Assembly (NCBI GenBank): GCA_023078555.1
Contig: CM041197.1
Span: 8,216,842-8,280,841 of the forward strand
Source of the DNA: Ulva prolifera
Taxonomy: Eukaryota > Chlorophyta > Ulvophyceae > Ulvales > Ulvaceae
Direction of reading: 5' to 3'
DNA length: 64,000 nucleotides
The notes beneath the pieces were generated by a model. The model ran no database searches, was not told the DNA's origin, and saw only the letters and a program-made list of their open reading frames with translations. Shown here in pieces: positions 11,098 to 21,951 of the stretch (its first letter is position 1; each line of letters opens with the position of its first letter). Position numbers and translations under genes: made by a program.

Positions 11098-14000
11098 TCA
11101 CACGTACTTCTCCGGGTCGTCGCAGATCGCGAATTGCGCGGCCTGGAAGATGCAGCGGAGCTCGGGCTTGCAGCAGCGGCCGGCGCGTTCCGGCCCGAGG
11201 CCGAGCGTCCACTCGCGCGTGCCAATGCACTGCTCCCCGACGCCCCCGCACTCGTGCGGCGGGTCGCTCTGCAGGTCGACCGGCTCGTCGTCAATCTCGC
11301 GGCACTTCGCGAAGAACGTCGACTGGCTCTGGCAGAACAGGCCCTCTCCGCACAGCGCGTGGATGACGGCGGTCGTCTCGGCGGAGCCGCCGCAGCGCTC
11401 GTTGCGCGCGAGCGTGCGCTCCCTCGGGGTGTTGAACGGGTCGTCGCCCTCCTCGGGCGGGCCGAACTTCCGGCACGTGGACTTCGTCGGGCTCTCCCAG
11501 ACGCAGTCGGCGCCGTCCTCGCAGCAGATGTGTGCGCCGGGGCCTGCCATGAAGGCCGCGTCGCCGCCGCACTTGCTGCCGGCGGCGACGCGGGTGCAGG
11601 GGTCGGCGAGGGGCACGCGGTTCTCGGCCCGCCGCTCGCAGCTCGCGAGGGACGAGTTGAAGAACTGGCAGTGGTTGAAGCCCTGGCACCGTGCCTCTGG
11701 GCCGCCGTTCTCCGCGACCCAGGCGGCGTCCCCGCCGCAGATCTCCTTGCGGCCGAGCTGCGGCGAGCCGGGGGGGGAGGGGGCGGTGAACACGCCGGCT
11801 GGGGCGCCAAACATGATCGGGCACGGGTCCACGGGCGGCAGGTCTACACAGCACGCTCATGTGACCCCCCGGAACTGTGCCACTTCGCTGCTTCAGTCTC
11901 GTATGAGATTCATGTGGGGCTGGCGGTCAGGGTGTTCCCAACAGCTGGGCACCAGGAGGCAGCGAACAGTGTGTGGGGCAGCAAAATGTGGACACTGGAT
12001 GCTGCACAATGTATTGAGGTACACGGCCTCGATGCCGATGAGTACCCAGCTGAAACCCTGGATGGAACAGTAGCAACACAATGGCATGCACCGCAGAAAG
12101 CCCTGTGGTGGGACCTGATGTGGTGTGGCAAGGTCAACCTGCGATGAGTCACTGGCGTGACCTCACCACACGGCGATCCCCAGGGCTCCACTGGAGTGAC
12201 AATGTGTCATCACAGATGACTGAAGCACCTCCAGATGCCAGCAGCATCATATCAGGCTATAGTACAGCATGAATGGTGTGAGGGCTCACAATCCTGACCA
12301 ACTCAGCTGCGCCCAGTATTGGACCCACTTGGGGCTGAGTCAGTACGCTAGAAGCACTTGAACTCATCCACATTTGGGGGTTCAGAAGGTTGCTTTTGGC
12401 GCAATTGACATGCAGTGTGCTTTGGTTCTCTGCTTTGCAGTGGCCCGGCCTCGTGCAGTTCTGTGGCAACCAGTGGTGTAGCAGTCATATCCCTCGATTG
12501 CCACACAATTTTCGGGATCGATTTCCACAGGCGGGGGGCGCACGGTCATCATCCCAGCCGGGCAGCGGCACGGCCAGCTCCCGCCGGTTCACCGAGTACA
12601 GCAGCGTCTGCCCCTTCTCCTGCGGCACGTCCACGAGCCGGTGCTCCGCGACGCTGTCCAGCAGCTCGCAGCGGCCGGCGCCGCGGCGCGCCCGCCGCAC
12701 GTCGGCGGCCGCCATGTCAGCGTGTGCCGGCGCGTAGTGCAGCGCGGACGCGCAGCGCGGCTCGCGCTCGCACGCGCGCCAGCAGCGGCTCATCGTGCGG
12801 CCCTCGAGCGCCTTCACGACACGCGTGCCAGCCTCCATCGACACGTCCGCAAGCACCTGGAACTTCACATCTGCACACAGCATGGGGCTGAGACACAGCT
12901 TGGGGGTGTCTGCCGAAAGATTCCGCCGCTGCGCTGCTCTACAATGCGGGCCGCCTGTGCGCACTGTGGCACAGTTCTTCACAACGCGCGCGCGTGCAGC
13001 GGTGAAATGCATGGACCGCATGCGTGAGCGCTGTGTATGGACAGCGCAGGCAGGGGTGAGGAGGCGGCGGAGGCGGACCGCGGGGGGCGTCGCGGGTTGG
13101 CGCCTTCGGCTGCGACTTCAGGGCACGGTCCGGGGGGCAGAAGCCGCGCTTCACCACAAAGTCATCGTACATGATCGCCTGCACGCACCGAGCCATCAGG
13201 GTTCATGCATGCGGTGCCTGCCTATGCGGCCTTCGTGCTGGCCCGGGTGCCACACGTCTGTGCAAGGCCGCCCGACTGCGTAGTCGTGTATGTAGAATCT
13301 ACAGCTATGTTGACAGGGAGGGGCTCCTGATCATGACACAGTCTGCGCATCGTGCAGGCAAGACTCAGACACTCTCACCCGCCTCTGCAGCTTACTCGAG
13401 TCAAAACCCTACGTTCCGCAGAGCCTGTAATTACCACAGCGCCATGCATGCGCAGGAATTCTGCAGCCCCATGGCCGCAGCAGCTGTCTCTCGCTGTAGG
13501 TGGCTACGCCCACGTCGGGGGATCGTTCCCCTCTGGGTGCGCGACGCCCAGCCACACAACAACCTGGCGTAGCTTGCGTGCTGCCCGTGCGGGCGGGCAC
13601 ATCCTCGCGCTCGTGCACGAGTCGACAAGCTGCTCCCAATGCGTCCGAGAGCTGCAGCCGCGCACCCTCAACATGCCCCAGGCTCATGCGTACAGAAACA
13701 CATGCGTGTACAGCAACCCTGAGCCCAATCCCGATGACACAAAGATCTCTGCACAGCACAGCGTGATTCTCCCGTGTGCAGGTGCGTCAGGCGGGATGAT
13801 GCAGGAGCCTCAAGTTCCGCTGAGCAGATGTAGACATGACAGGGCACGCAGTCCCACGCAGCGCTGCCTAGGTACCGTACTAAGTTAGGTCCATCGACAA
13901 ATAGAGGAGTGTCACATGGGATTTCGGTCTAATAAATCACATTTTTTGTTGTGGCTGTCACCCTGGAAAACTACTGATTATGTATACCTAGCTGGGCACC

Positions 14001-17000
14001 AAGACACCCCAACGGTATGTATTTAGATGTTGATGGACTGGATTCAGTACGGTACGGTGAGCATTGGGGCCGCGGGGCAGATCCGCACCTGATCCTGCGG
14101 GGACGCCCAGGTGCGGTCGGAGCCGCCGAAGAACGTGGAGATGTGCATGAAGGACACGGTGATGTTGTCGTACAGGCGCCACAGCATCTGCGTCTCCTCG
14201 CCGACGAGCGTGCCGTCGAGCCACGTGCGCAGCACGCCGTCCTCCGCGTACTCCGCCTCCTCCCCTGGCGGCCCTGCAAAAACACTCCGCCGCCTCCCTC
14301 AGCTGACCACTCCGTCTCTCCCCCCATCTCTCTGTATCGCTACTGTAATTACATGCTGGGCGTCGCAGTCGTGCCGGGTGGGACGCCTGCAGCGGATCCG
14401 GACGCCGATGTAGAGATGCTCGAGGACCACACTGACACGTTCTTGTATTTAGATACAAAGGACAGCGCCCGGGGTTTGTATGTAGACGACATGCCATGCA
14501 TGCATCTGCTCGCGTAGGCTGGTGATGCCGGGAGCAACGTGTTGGTAGAGGGCGGCCGGTGGTGCCACGGACACGCGGCCGGCTCCAACGGAGCTCGTCC
14601 TCGGAGTTGCTGCACATGCCCGCTAGGCGCACGACACGCCCCTGCCCCTCTTGAGGGTCGCTGGCACTGCCTCAGCACGGTTGCATACTTTGGTGGGCCG
14701 GGACGGCTCGGCGGACTCGCGCGCCGTGTGCCGCGGGCGGCGAGGCTGTCAATCACTCTAGCTGGCGGGGTGCCGCGCAGGGGGTGGGGAACGGCCTTGG
14801 ATCTAGCTCTCTCGACGTCCGAACCATGTGCACGCGACCCAGGGGACGGGGGTGCCAAGGTCACCTTCTGGCAGCATTTCCGCCCAAGGCAGGGCTGGGG
14901 TTCGGGGGGTGGACCAGGTAGGAGTTGAGTTGCGCCGACGAGGGCGCACCGGCGGTGTTCATCTTGATGTGGCTGGTCAGGGTGTACCACTTGCCAGCCT
15001 CCGGGGTGACCGGCCCGGCCGCCGTCGCGAGCGTGAGCTCGTCGCCGCACCGCGGCTGCTTGTTGACGTGGTACGGGTACGCCAGCAGCTTGGTCTCGCA
15101 GGTGGCGTCGCTCTCCTTCTCCGGCACGACGCGCGCCCACGCCGGCGTCTGGCACCTGCAGCCCACGGCGCACTTTGATGCTTTGACCCGTGACAAAGCC
15201 ACGGCTCTAGCCCGGCTGCAGCTTCACTACTGAGACGGCTGCGGCTGTGTTCACGAGCTGTGAACAAGATGCAGTAGCTGCGCTGAGGTGTGGATGCGCC
15301 AGTGCTTGGAGGCCTTGGCGCACAGGCGCCAATGGTTCTGTGCGGAGTACGATGGCATGGTGTGCGTGTTGGAGTGCTGCTTAGCAGGACGCGACGTGTG
15401 CCCCCCCCCCCCCCCCCCCCCCCACAGGTACGCAAAACTGCCGGGACGTAATACGAGTTGCGCTGGGGCAAGCTCTGGGGACAAGGGGGGTGGTGAGCAG
15501 GACAGGGTGGCTGTGGGCGCACTCGATCCATTCGTAGCGCGCGCTCCAGCCGGTGGTGCCGTCGACCGGGTCGCAGCCAGTCACGCAGATGCCCCCGCAC
15601 AGACCCGGCAGCTTCCCGCCGCGGCCAAACTTAAAGCCGCCCGAAAACTTGAACCTGCACCGCCGGGGTGACCTCAATTTTCACGCATGCATGTACTGCA
15701 TGCATAGGCATTCGGGCAGATCGAGATCCCCCGTCGCGGTCCGCGTACATGCATGCATGGGCGGCAGGAGCGGCAGGCGGTCGCGGCGCACCTGTACGTC
15801 AGGGTTGCCTCCTCGATCGGCTCGTCTGTGATCTCGTCCAGTTGCACCCGCGCCGACAACGCGCACTGCTTCCCAACGCAGCCCTGAGGGAAGTCCGCAT
15901 ACAGGAACTGGTTGCCCTCGTCATCGGCCGCGACGGCGTTGCGGTTGCTCACCGAGTCGTACGCGACGCACGTCGTCTGGCTGTGCGCCGTCAGCGTTTC
16001 GTTGTAGTACCCGTACAGCAGGTTCTCCGGCTCCCAGTGGCTTGCGGCGGCGCTGCTGTAGTACGGCGCCCACGCGGCGGTCCCGGGCGGGGGGTCGCCG
16101 ACGCTGCGGCGGTTCAGCGCGGCCGCGTCCGGGAGCGTCCTGCACAGCGGGGCGCGGTGAGTGTGCTGCGCGTGCTGTGGAATGTGAACGGTCACCGGCG
16201 CCGCGCGGTGCTGGGTTTGAAGCGGCGTCGGCGCATGTGAGGGGTTGGTGGGGGGGCTGGTGCGAGCTGTGGGCAGCTGCTCCGCTGCGCTGCGGCTATG
16301 TGCTTTGAGACCTGTATGGAGACTCATGAGGGGGGTCCACAGCATGGAGCAGCGAGGCCGGCACCACGTGCACGATCACCACGGTGTGGAATGGTCTGTG
16401 GATCTCTCTGTCAAGATGTGGTGCTCCCGCTACATCATCAATGCGGCGGCATGTTCCACATCTGGACACTGCACGAACCCCGTGGCCCTGCAGAATCAGA
16501 ACTACCGATCGGGTGTGGCGCATTGCTCTCATGCGCGGCGACGCCCTGTAAGGGCGAACCGTTTAAATCCTGTGTTATTTGGACAAAGTCGCAGTGGCCG
16601 GTAGCACTGCCAGGGCAACGAAGCCTGTGACAGGCCATGGGGGGCTCGTCTGGACGTTTGGTTGCACAGCATGCCTGGAGTGAGGTGCCTGTGCGTCCTC
16701 AAAAGGTGTCTGTGTGGCCTTACACGGTAGCCCCCTTAGACACAACTGTATCGGAGAGCAGTCAACCATCCTACATGCATTGGGTCAGTCTAGATTTGGT
16801 CATCACTTTGGAGTGCATTCTGATATACCTCCACTTGAAGCCATGCCCAACAGACGTGAATGCCATGCTTGGTCAGGCAACATGTTTTATCTCTCACTCA
16901 TGCATGTGCTGTAGGTCAATCAATTGTGTGTTTGTGAAGGTGGAGGCAGGGTGCTGGTTGTCTTTTGATTGCTGCTGTGTTACCGGCCTCTCCGATATGT

Positions 17001-18855
17001 CCCTGTATACTGTTGTGTGATACAGCTGTATCACACAACAGCACAGGTGTGTGCACGGACAAACAGAGTGTGCATGAGATTAGATAACTGAATCATGGCC
17101 ATGGGGCAGCTGGATTGCTTTCGTGGTCATTCTCTGCTTGTGGACAAGTAGCTGCGGCCATGGGATTGCACATATCCATGCTTTCTTGGATATGGATAAT
17201 GCTGCCTGCATCTGCATCTGGGGCATCTGGCATTTATGCCAGATTAGCTCAGAGCTCTAGAGGAAGCCACCCTGAGCTGCAGGGCGCCATGTGTGCACAC
17301 ATGTGGGCAGATGCATGCATGGCTGTCCGGCACACTTGATTGACCTATGCTCATCCACGCCACTCAGCAAGCCCATCATGTCTATAGATTGGATTGCGTA
17401 CATTGCTGGCAGCTGGAGTCCGACTGGACCAGTCGTAGAAAGTAACTGCATCCCTTCTTGCAGCCAGTAGCAGCTCCATCAGCATGCATGTGAATCACAG
17501 CTCTCTAGCTGCTGGGGTCTGCAGCCATCTCTGAGCTGGCTGCTCATACATGTCATCCAGAGGCCCTGGATGTGCCAGGATTCACCCGCGTATTTGTATG
17601 CTACAGAAGGCTAGCTCGTGCAGCACCACAGCAGTGCAAAGACGTCTGGTGTTGTGTTGACAACCGCAGTTCCAGACCCGGGTCTGGAACCCGCTGGGCT
17701 GAGTTGGACTGAGGGGAACATGCTGCAGCAGCTAGTGTAGCTGTGTGCATGTGCTACAAGGACGAAGCCGGCAGGTAGCACCGTGAGCAACAGCCAGGGG
17801 AAGCAACAGCCAGGGGAATCGCACACCAGACAAGCCACACGCACCCCGCACCCCACCCCGCACCCCACCCCACCCCGCACCCCCCGCCGACCACAGCCAC
17901 ACACACGACCACACACACCCACCCATACTTGCGCCTGGCTGGTGGGCACCAGAACAGTGTGATCTGCGACAAATGATATTGGCAAATTCAGTTACGTTTT
18001 GGTGCAGGTGAAGCTGTCCAGCAGGCCATCATGGGGGGTATTACCAGCAGTCTGGAACTGGCTTGGGAGAACCACAAACGTGTTCACTGCTTCTGCACAT
18101 ATTGCCATTCTCCTTGTCGCCCCATGTGCATATTGCTGTCCTCTCCAGACCATGCCTTTGGATTTCAAATCCGCTCACACCTCAGCCAGGTCGTGCCATG
18201 CAAGCAGGAGATGAGATAGGCAGGCGATTTTTCCCCCCGCTGAGCATTGTGGCATACATCCTGCCCATGTTCATGTAAACAAACGAAGGTGCCGCAAGGA
18301 TGGATGATGCGGCCATGCTGCCATGCAGCTGATGAAGATGCAGGCCTGGAGAGGGGTGACAGAGGTGGACCACACGACGATAGCCACCAGCGGCTGCTAT
18401 CTGTCGATCGCTCTGCGGCTTTGGCTTGCATAAAGTGGTGTCGGTGTCTCCGCATGCTGCAGTGCGAGGGACCATCGCCCACAGCGTCATAGTAACAGGA
18501 TCCGCAAGCACAACCTGACGGTCACGCTGGCAAGGATGCCTGTATGGCGTGACGGTACGGCTGCAAAGTTGGAAGGACAAAATGCTCTGTGCAGATGACA
18601 CCGGTTATCGATATCAGCGCAATTGCACTTAAGTTTCATGCAGAGCAGATTGCAAACGGCCAGGACGCACCCGGGAGGGTCGGCAACAGGATAAAATGCC
18701 TCGCCGTCTGCCTCCTGCAGGAGCTCATCGATGGTCGGACTTTCAAATTTCTGCTCCCACACGACCTCGCCGCAGGTCCCTTGGGCCAACGCTCGCGAGA
18801 GCAGGGAAGTCAGCGCGAAAGCGCCACCAGCTGTGAAGCGCCCTGAATTCGTCAT
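11098..18855 (-). CDS. Secreted PL14-type polysaccharide lyase with PAN-like and Cys-rich tail
   Basis: Eight exons read on the minus strand: 18855-18671, 16139-15792, 15654-15523, 15155-14950, 14273-14089, 13178-13079, 12870-12544, 11843-11098. All seven junctions match in phase; 742 aa. The protein starts MTNSGRF with a signal peptide ending near ALAQ. Residues of about 60-360 carry the PL14 jelly-roll pattern: FGRGGKLPGLCGG, GWSARYEW, LAYPYH, GKWYTLTSHIKMN, WLDG, STFFGGSDRTW and a closing MYDDFVVKRG. Lys 192, Ser 215, Arg 217 and Tyr 248/250 correspond to the catalytic Lys, Ser-x-Arg and Tyr-x-Tyr of the Chlorovirus lyase vAL-1. Known PL14 enzymes cleave alginate or glucuronan by beta-elimination; the substrate here is unknown. 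Exon 7 (about residues 385-494) resembles a PAN/apple module. The last exon is a Cys-rich repeat region (CGGDAA..., CC pairs). The first intron is 2.5 kb. Likely secreted or wall-associated. Confidence 0.88.
12461..12507. repeat. 47-bp fold-back repeat, diverged copy
   Basis: Reads tgtggcaaccagtggtgtag through to cgattgccacac and matches the palindromic unit at 38230-38276. It lies in the last intron of the lyase gene, 37 bp downstream (in gene sense) of exon 7. Confidence 0.65.
15402..15424. repeat. Poly-C tract in lyase-gene intron
   Basis: An uninterrupted C run of about 22 bases; in gene sense it is a G run inside the intron 15522-15156. Confidence 0.9.
17010..17041. repeat. Perfect 32-bp palindrome
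   Basis: ctgttgtgtgatacag is followed at once by its exact reverse complement. It lies inside the 2.5-kb first intron of the lyase gene and has no spacer, so it could extrude as a cruciform or be a dimer binding site. Confidence 0.9.
17843..17915. repeat. CCCCACCCCGCA-type simple repeat
   Basis: Imperfect repeats of accccgc/accccac followed by cacacacacgac-like sequence, in the first intron of the lyase gene. Confidence 0.8.
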
Positions 18856-20055
18856 GTTTGCAAGTTGCAGATGTACGCAAATCAATACCTGATATACCCG
18901 GGCCAGTGCTCGCTTGGAAGATTCAGCGCGCAGGCGTGGGCGTTTGCAAGCAGCGCGAGGAAATGGATGCACAGCGTTCCAGGTGTCCCACACCCCGTAG
19001 CCATATCAGCTCACCAGAGGGTGACATGCAGCGTGTTACAATGGTAAACGATAACGGATGACGGGAGTACATCGCACGCGGCCGGAGGTTGGGCGTCGCT
19101 TGTGCACACTCCGAGTCGTCTCTGGCCATGCAGCACTTTGACTCTCGGGAAGGGGCTCACCAGATACATGCATCGCCACCAGGTACCGCAAGTCACCGAC
19201 TGCAACTATTCTCGCTCTGCCGATGTTTGCGGCGCTGTGGGCACCGCCAGTCTGGGTCTGCTGCAAGGGATCGCTCACAGCTGCGTATGGTTGGGTGACA
19301 GTTGACCCGCGTTTCGGAATGACATTGGAGAATTACGATGCCTACCGGTGCGTCGAGGTACAAGAAAAGCGAGTAATGTACCTGTATAAATCAAGTCTGG
19401 GCGTGCATGCCTTCCCGTTCATCGGTCAGGAGGCCCATGCCGAGATTCCTCGTTCTAGAGAAGGCTCGGCGCACCAACCAGCCAATGTGCGCGGTGGTTC
19501 ACGAGTTCGGCTGGCCATACCGGGCATGCACATTCACGCGTCATGCCATTGCATGCAACAGATCCACAAGTTGGCATGCCCGCAGCTGGTGCCGCAGCCA
19601 GCGCCTCCAGGGCCATTCGGACTCGCGACTGCGACCTCGACGAGCAGAACTCGTAATTGCCGCAGTGGCGTATGCATATGGAGCTTGTTCTATTAGAACG
19701 GGCATGCGTGCGGCACGCTAGCTGCAGGTGCTGGTTATGATCGCAGCCATTTGCAGGCGGTGCGCGCGGGCCTCTCGAGCTCGGTTCCAAATCGCCGCGC
19801 AAATGGCATGCATAGTTCGTTACGTGCTTCCGGCCGAGAGCGTTTCTTATGCTGTGCTTGCTCAAACCCGTTCCCTCTTCTAACACACGTCCGTCCCGGG
19901 CGTACGCGTAGCATGTGTGCTAGCCAAATGCCAAAGATGTACTGGACTCTGAGGCCTCAACAGGGGTTAGTTGATATATAACGCGGCCTGGTTCATATTA
20001 ATTCAGGCAGCGGCTCCGGAAGGATAAGCCGAGCACTTCGCACAACAGACGAGCA
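18856..20055. other. Upstream region of the lyase gene; coding-like patches unresolved
   Basis: The lyase promoter must lie just above 18855. Between 19.1 and 19.7 kb the + strand has short in-frame patches (ADVCGAVGTASLGLLQG around 19.23 kb; FGMTLENYDAYR around 19.34 kb, followed by GTGCGT) that could be exons, but I could not join them into a gene in phase. Confidence 0.3.
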
Positions 20056-20718
20056 ATGTCATCGAGCCAGCGCGATAGCGAGATGAGTGGTGTGGAGGAT
20101 CATGTCGCCCTCGTGCGAGCTCGCCGACCGTGCCTTCCTTGCCGCTGCGGGATCCTGGACAGCGTCTGGTTGACACGTCCCCGCCTTTCGGGCGACGCGG
20201 CTGCGCATTACGTACAAGCGTAACGAAAGCGGCACCACGAACGCAGGCCTCGAGGCCATGGCGCCAGCATCACGGGACGGCCGCTGCATGATACAGCGTC
20301 AGACGGCGTGCACTATGTTTTGATCACGAATTGTCATATATTCCCCGTGTTCCACGATTCGCAGGGTGGTGACACTTCCACGCCATGTGCACACGTGAAC
20401 ACGAGTCGTCGATGCGCATGGCATGCCGCCGCGCGCTGCGCCACCGATGCACCCTCATTGCAAGAGAGCATGGAGAAAACCAAAACAGACCACCTTGACG
20501 CATCTGAGATGCGGCATCTCACATCAACTCAGACAAGGCCTGCCCGAAACGGTCATCGATCGGCTGGCGGCACCTGCCTGTTAGCCGCCGCTGCGCCACC
20601 CGCAAGCAGGCCCCTGCACCCCTGCAGTAAATGTGAGGCCAGAATTACTGTACTCTACAAGGCCTTGCAAGATTGCCAGGCGAAAGAGTTGATGCGGGCT
20701 GCCGCCAAAACGTGCTGA
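20056..20718 (+). CDS. Possible small hypothetical gene
   Basis: An ATG at 20056 opens MSSSQRDSEMSGVEDHVAL, then a GTGCGA donor. An in-phase acceptor at 20364 (gcag) leads into a frame open to the stop at 20718, ending KALQDCQAKELMRAAAKTC. It has several spaced cysteines (CAHVNTSRRC, CSKC, C-x13-C), but they do not fit a CHCH or other family I know. The model is two exons, 20056-20112 and 20365-20718. The only support is phase agreement and an open frame, so this may be chance. Confidence 0.25.
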
Positions 20719-21479
20719 CTGCAAGCTTCATGTTGATGTTGGCTTGCCTTGTCACTGGTGTTCAATTGAAGGCCTTAAGGCCTTGAACAAATCGCTACTC
20801 ACATGCTGCAATTCAGCTGCCATGGCAGATGTGCTTCAAAGTCTGGTACTGCCCATTGCCACACGTCCATTGTTGCCTGACAGCCTGTCAGGAACCCAGC
20901 TTGCGCGCACAACATGCACCAGTCATCATCAGCAGTACTGATCCCTCTGCTCAGTAATGGCATGATCACAGAGCTTGGTCACAGAACACCTAGTACAGGG
21001 CATGTCTAATACAGGGCGTGCCGCAGCTTGCAGCAGACTGTCAGCAACTGCACACCACAAATGAGTATACTACGTAGTGGCTACAGAGCCGGTGGCCGGC
21101 TGCAGGCAGCAGCAGAACACGGTCGCTGCGACTCACACACACGGCCAACAAGCAATGCCACAGCCGTACATGCACAGCGATCGGTGTTCAATTGCTCGAG
21201 TAGAGTGAAGTAAAGCAGATGTGGATCGCACCCGGGGTGCATCTGTGTCATGCATATTCGAGGGCACAGATGATGCTCATGCATCTGCTGAAATGCATCT
21301 GCCGCTACATCTGTTCACACTCTGCAGCACTCTCACCCCATGGTTCACCGCCTGATGCGGCCGGCTTACGGCTTGACCGGCATCACCACACAGATGCGCA
21401 CACGCTGCAACACTCTCCACCGCCATGCATCTCTGCTTTGCTGGGACGTCTTACAAGGTCACTTGCCCGCTACAACGTC
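20719..21479. other. Intergenic region, nothing recognised
   Basis: No coding exon, RNA gene or repeat seen apart from short simple sequence; it lies between the weak candidate gene and a SINE. Confidence 0.4.
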
Positions 21480-21727
21480 CGTATAAAAGCTAACCCTCTG
21501 TTTTTCAGGAGGTCGTGGGTTCGATTCAGCGTGCGCTTTGGGGAACCGAAGCGGCCGTGCGTGACCACCTCGCTTAGCACAGGAGGAGGCCCTGTGAGCT
21601 GCGGACGGTCGTCTGAGGGGTGTTTCCAGGTGGTTCACCCCTTCGGCATATGTGGTCCCGTTAACTCGGAGTCGTCAATGTCGAATAGGATACGGCTCAG
21701 TAAATTCAGATTTACTTTACTTTACTC
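21480..21727 (+). mobile_element. tRNA-derived SINE, most complete copy
   Basis: The head resembles the anticodon and T arms of a tRNA: cctctgtttttcaggaggtc followed by gtgggttcgattc, a good pol III B box. The body shares about 150 bp with the copy at 38.4 kb (ggccgtgcgtgaccacctcg, agcacaggaggaggccctgt). The 3' part holds the tcggagtcgtcaatgtc core and a (TTTAC)n tail ending near 21727. The order tRNA head, body, tail repeat is the standard SINE layout. The A box is not clearly preserved here. Confidence 0.85.
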
Positions 21728-21951
21728 CACCAACAAATCTGCGTCTGCGTGGTGCGATGTGTGCACCGCGGCAGGCGTGGCAGCAGCCTCGTTGCAGGCC
21801 ACGTGCTACATATAGGCCCCGTAGCATGCTGCGGCCAGCTCGTCCACAGCATGCACAGCACACAGCCCCACAGCCGACGCGCGCTCATACACCCGGTGCC
21901 GCAGGAGCACTCATTGCTCAGCACGCCGGCGCGCCTTCGTTCATATCCATC

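Noticed and set aside
12641-13027. Long + strand frames over the lyase gene
   Set aside because: Shadows of the GC-rich minus-strand exons, which have clear family motifs and matched splice phases.
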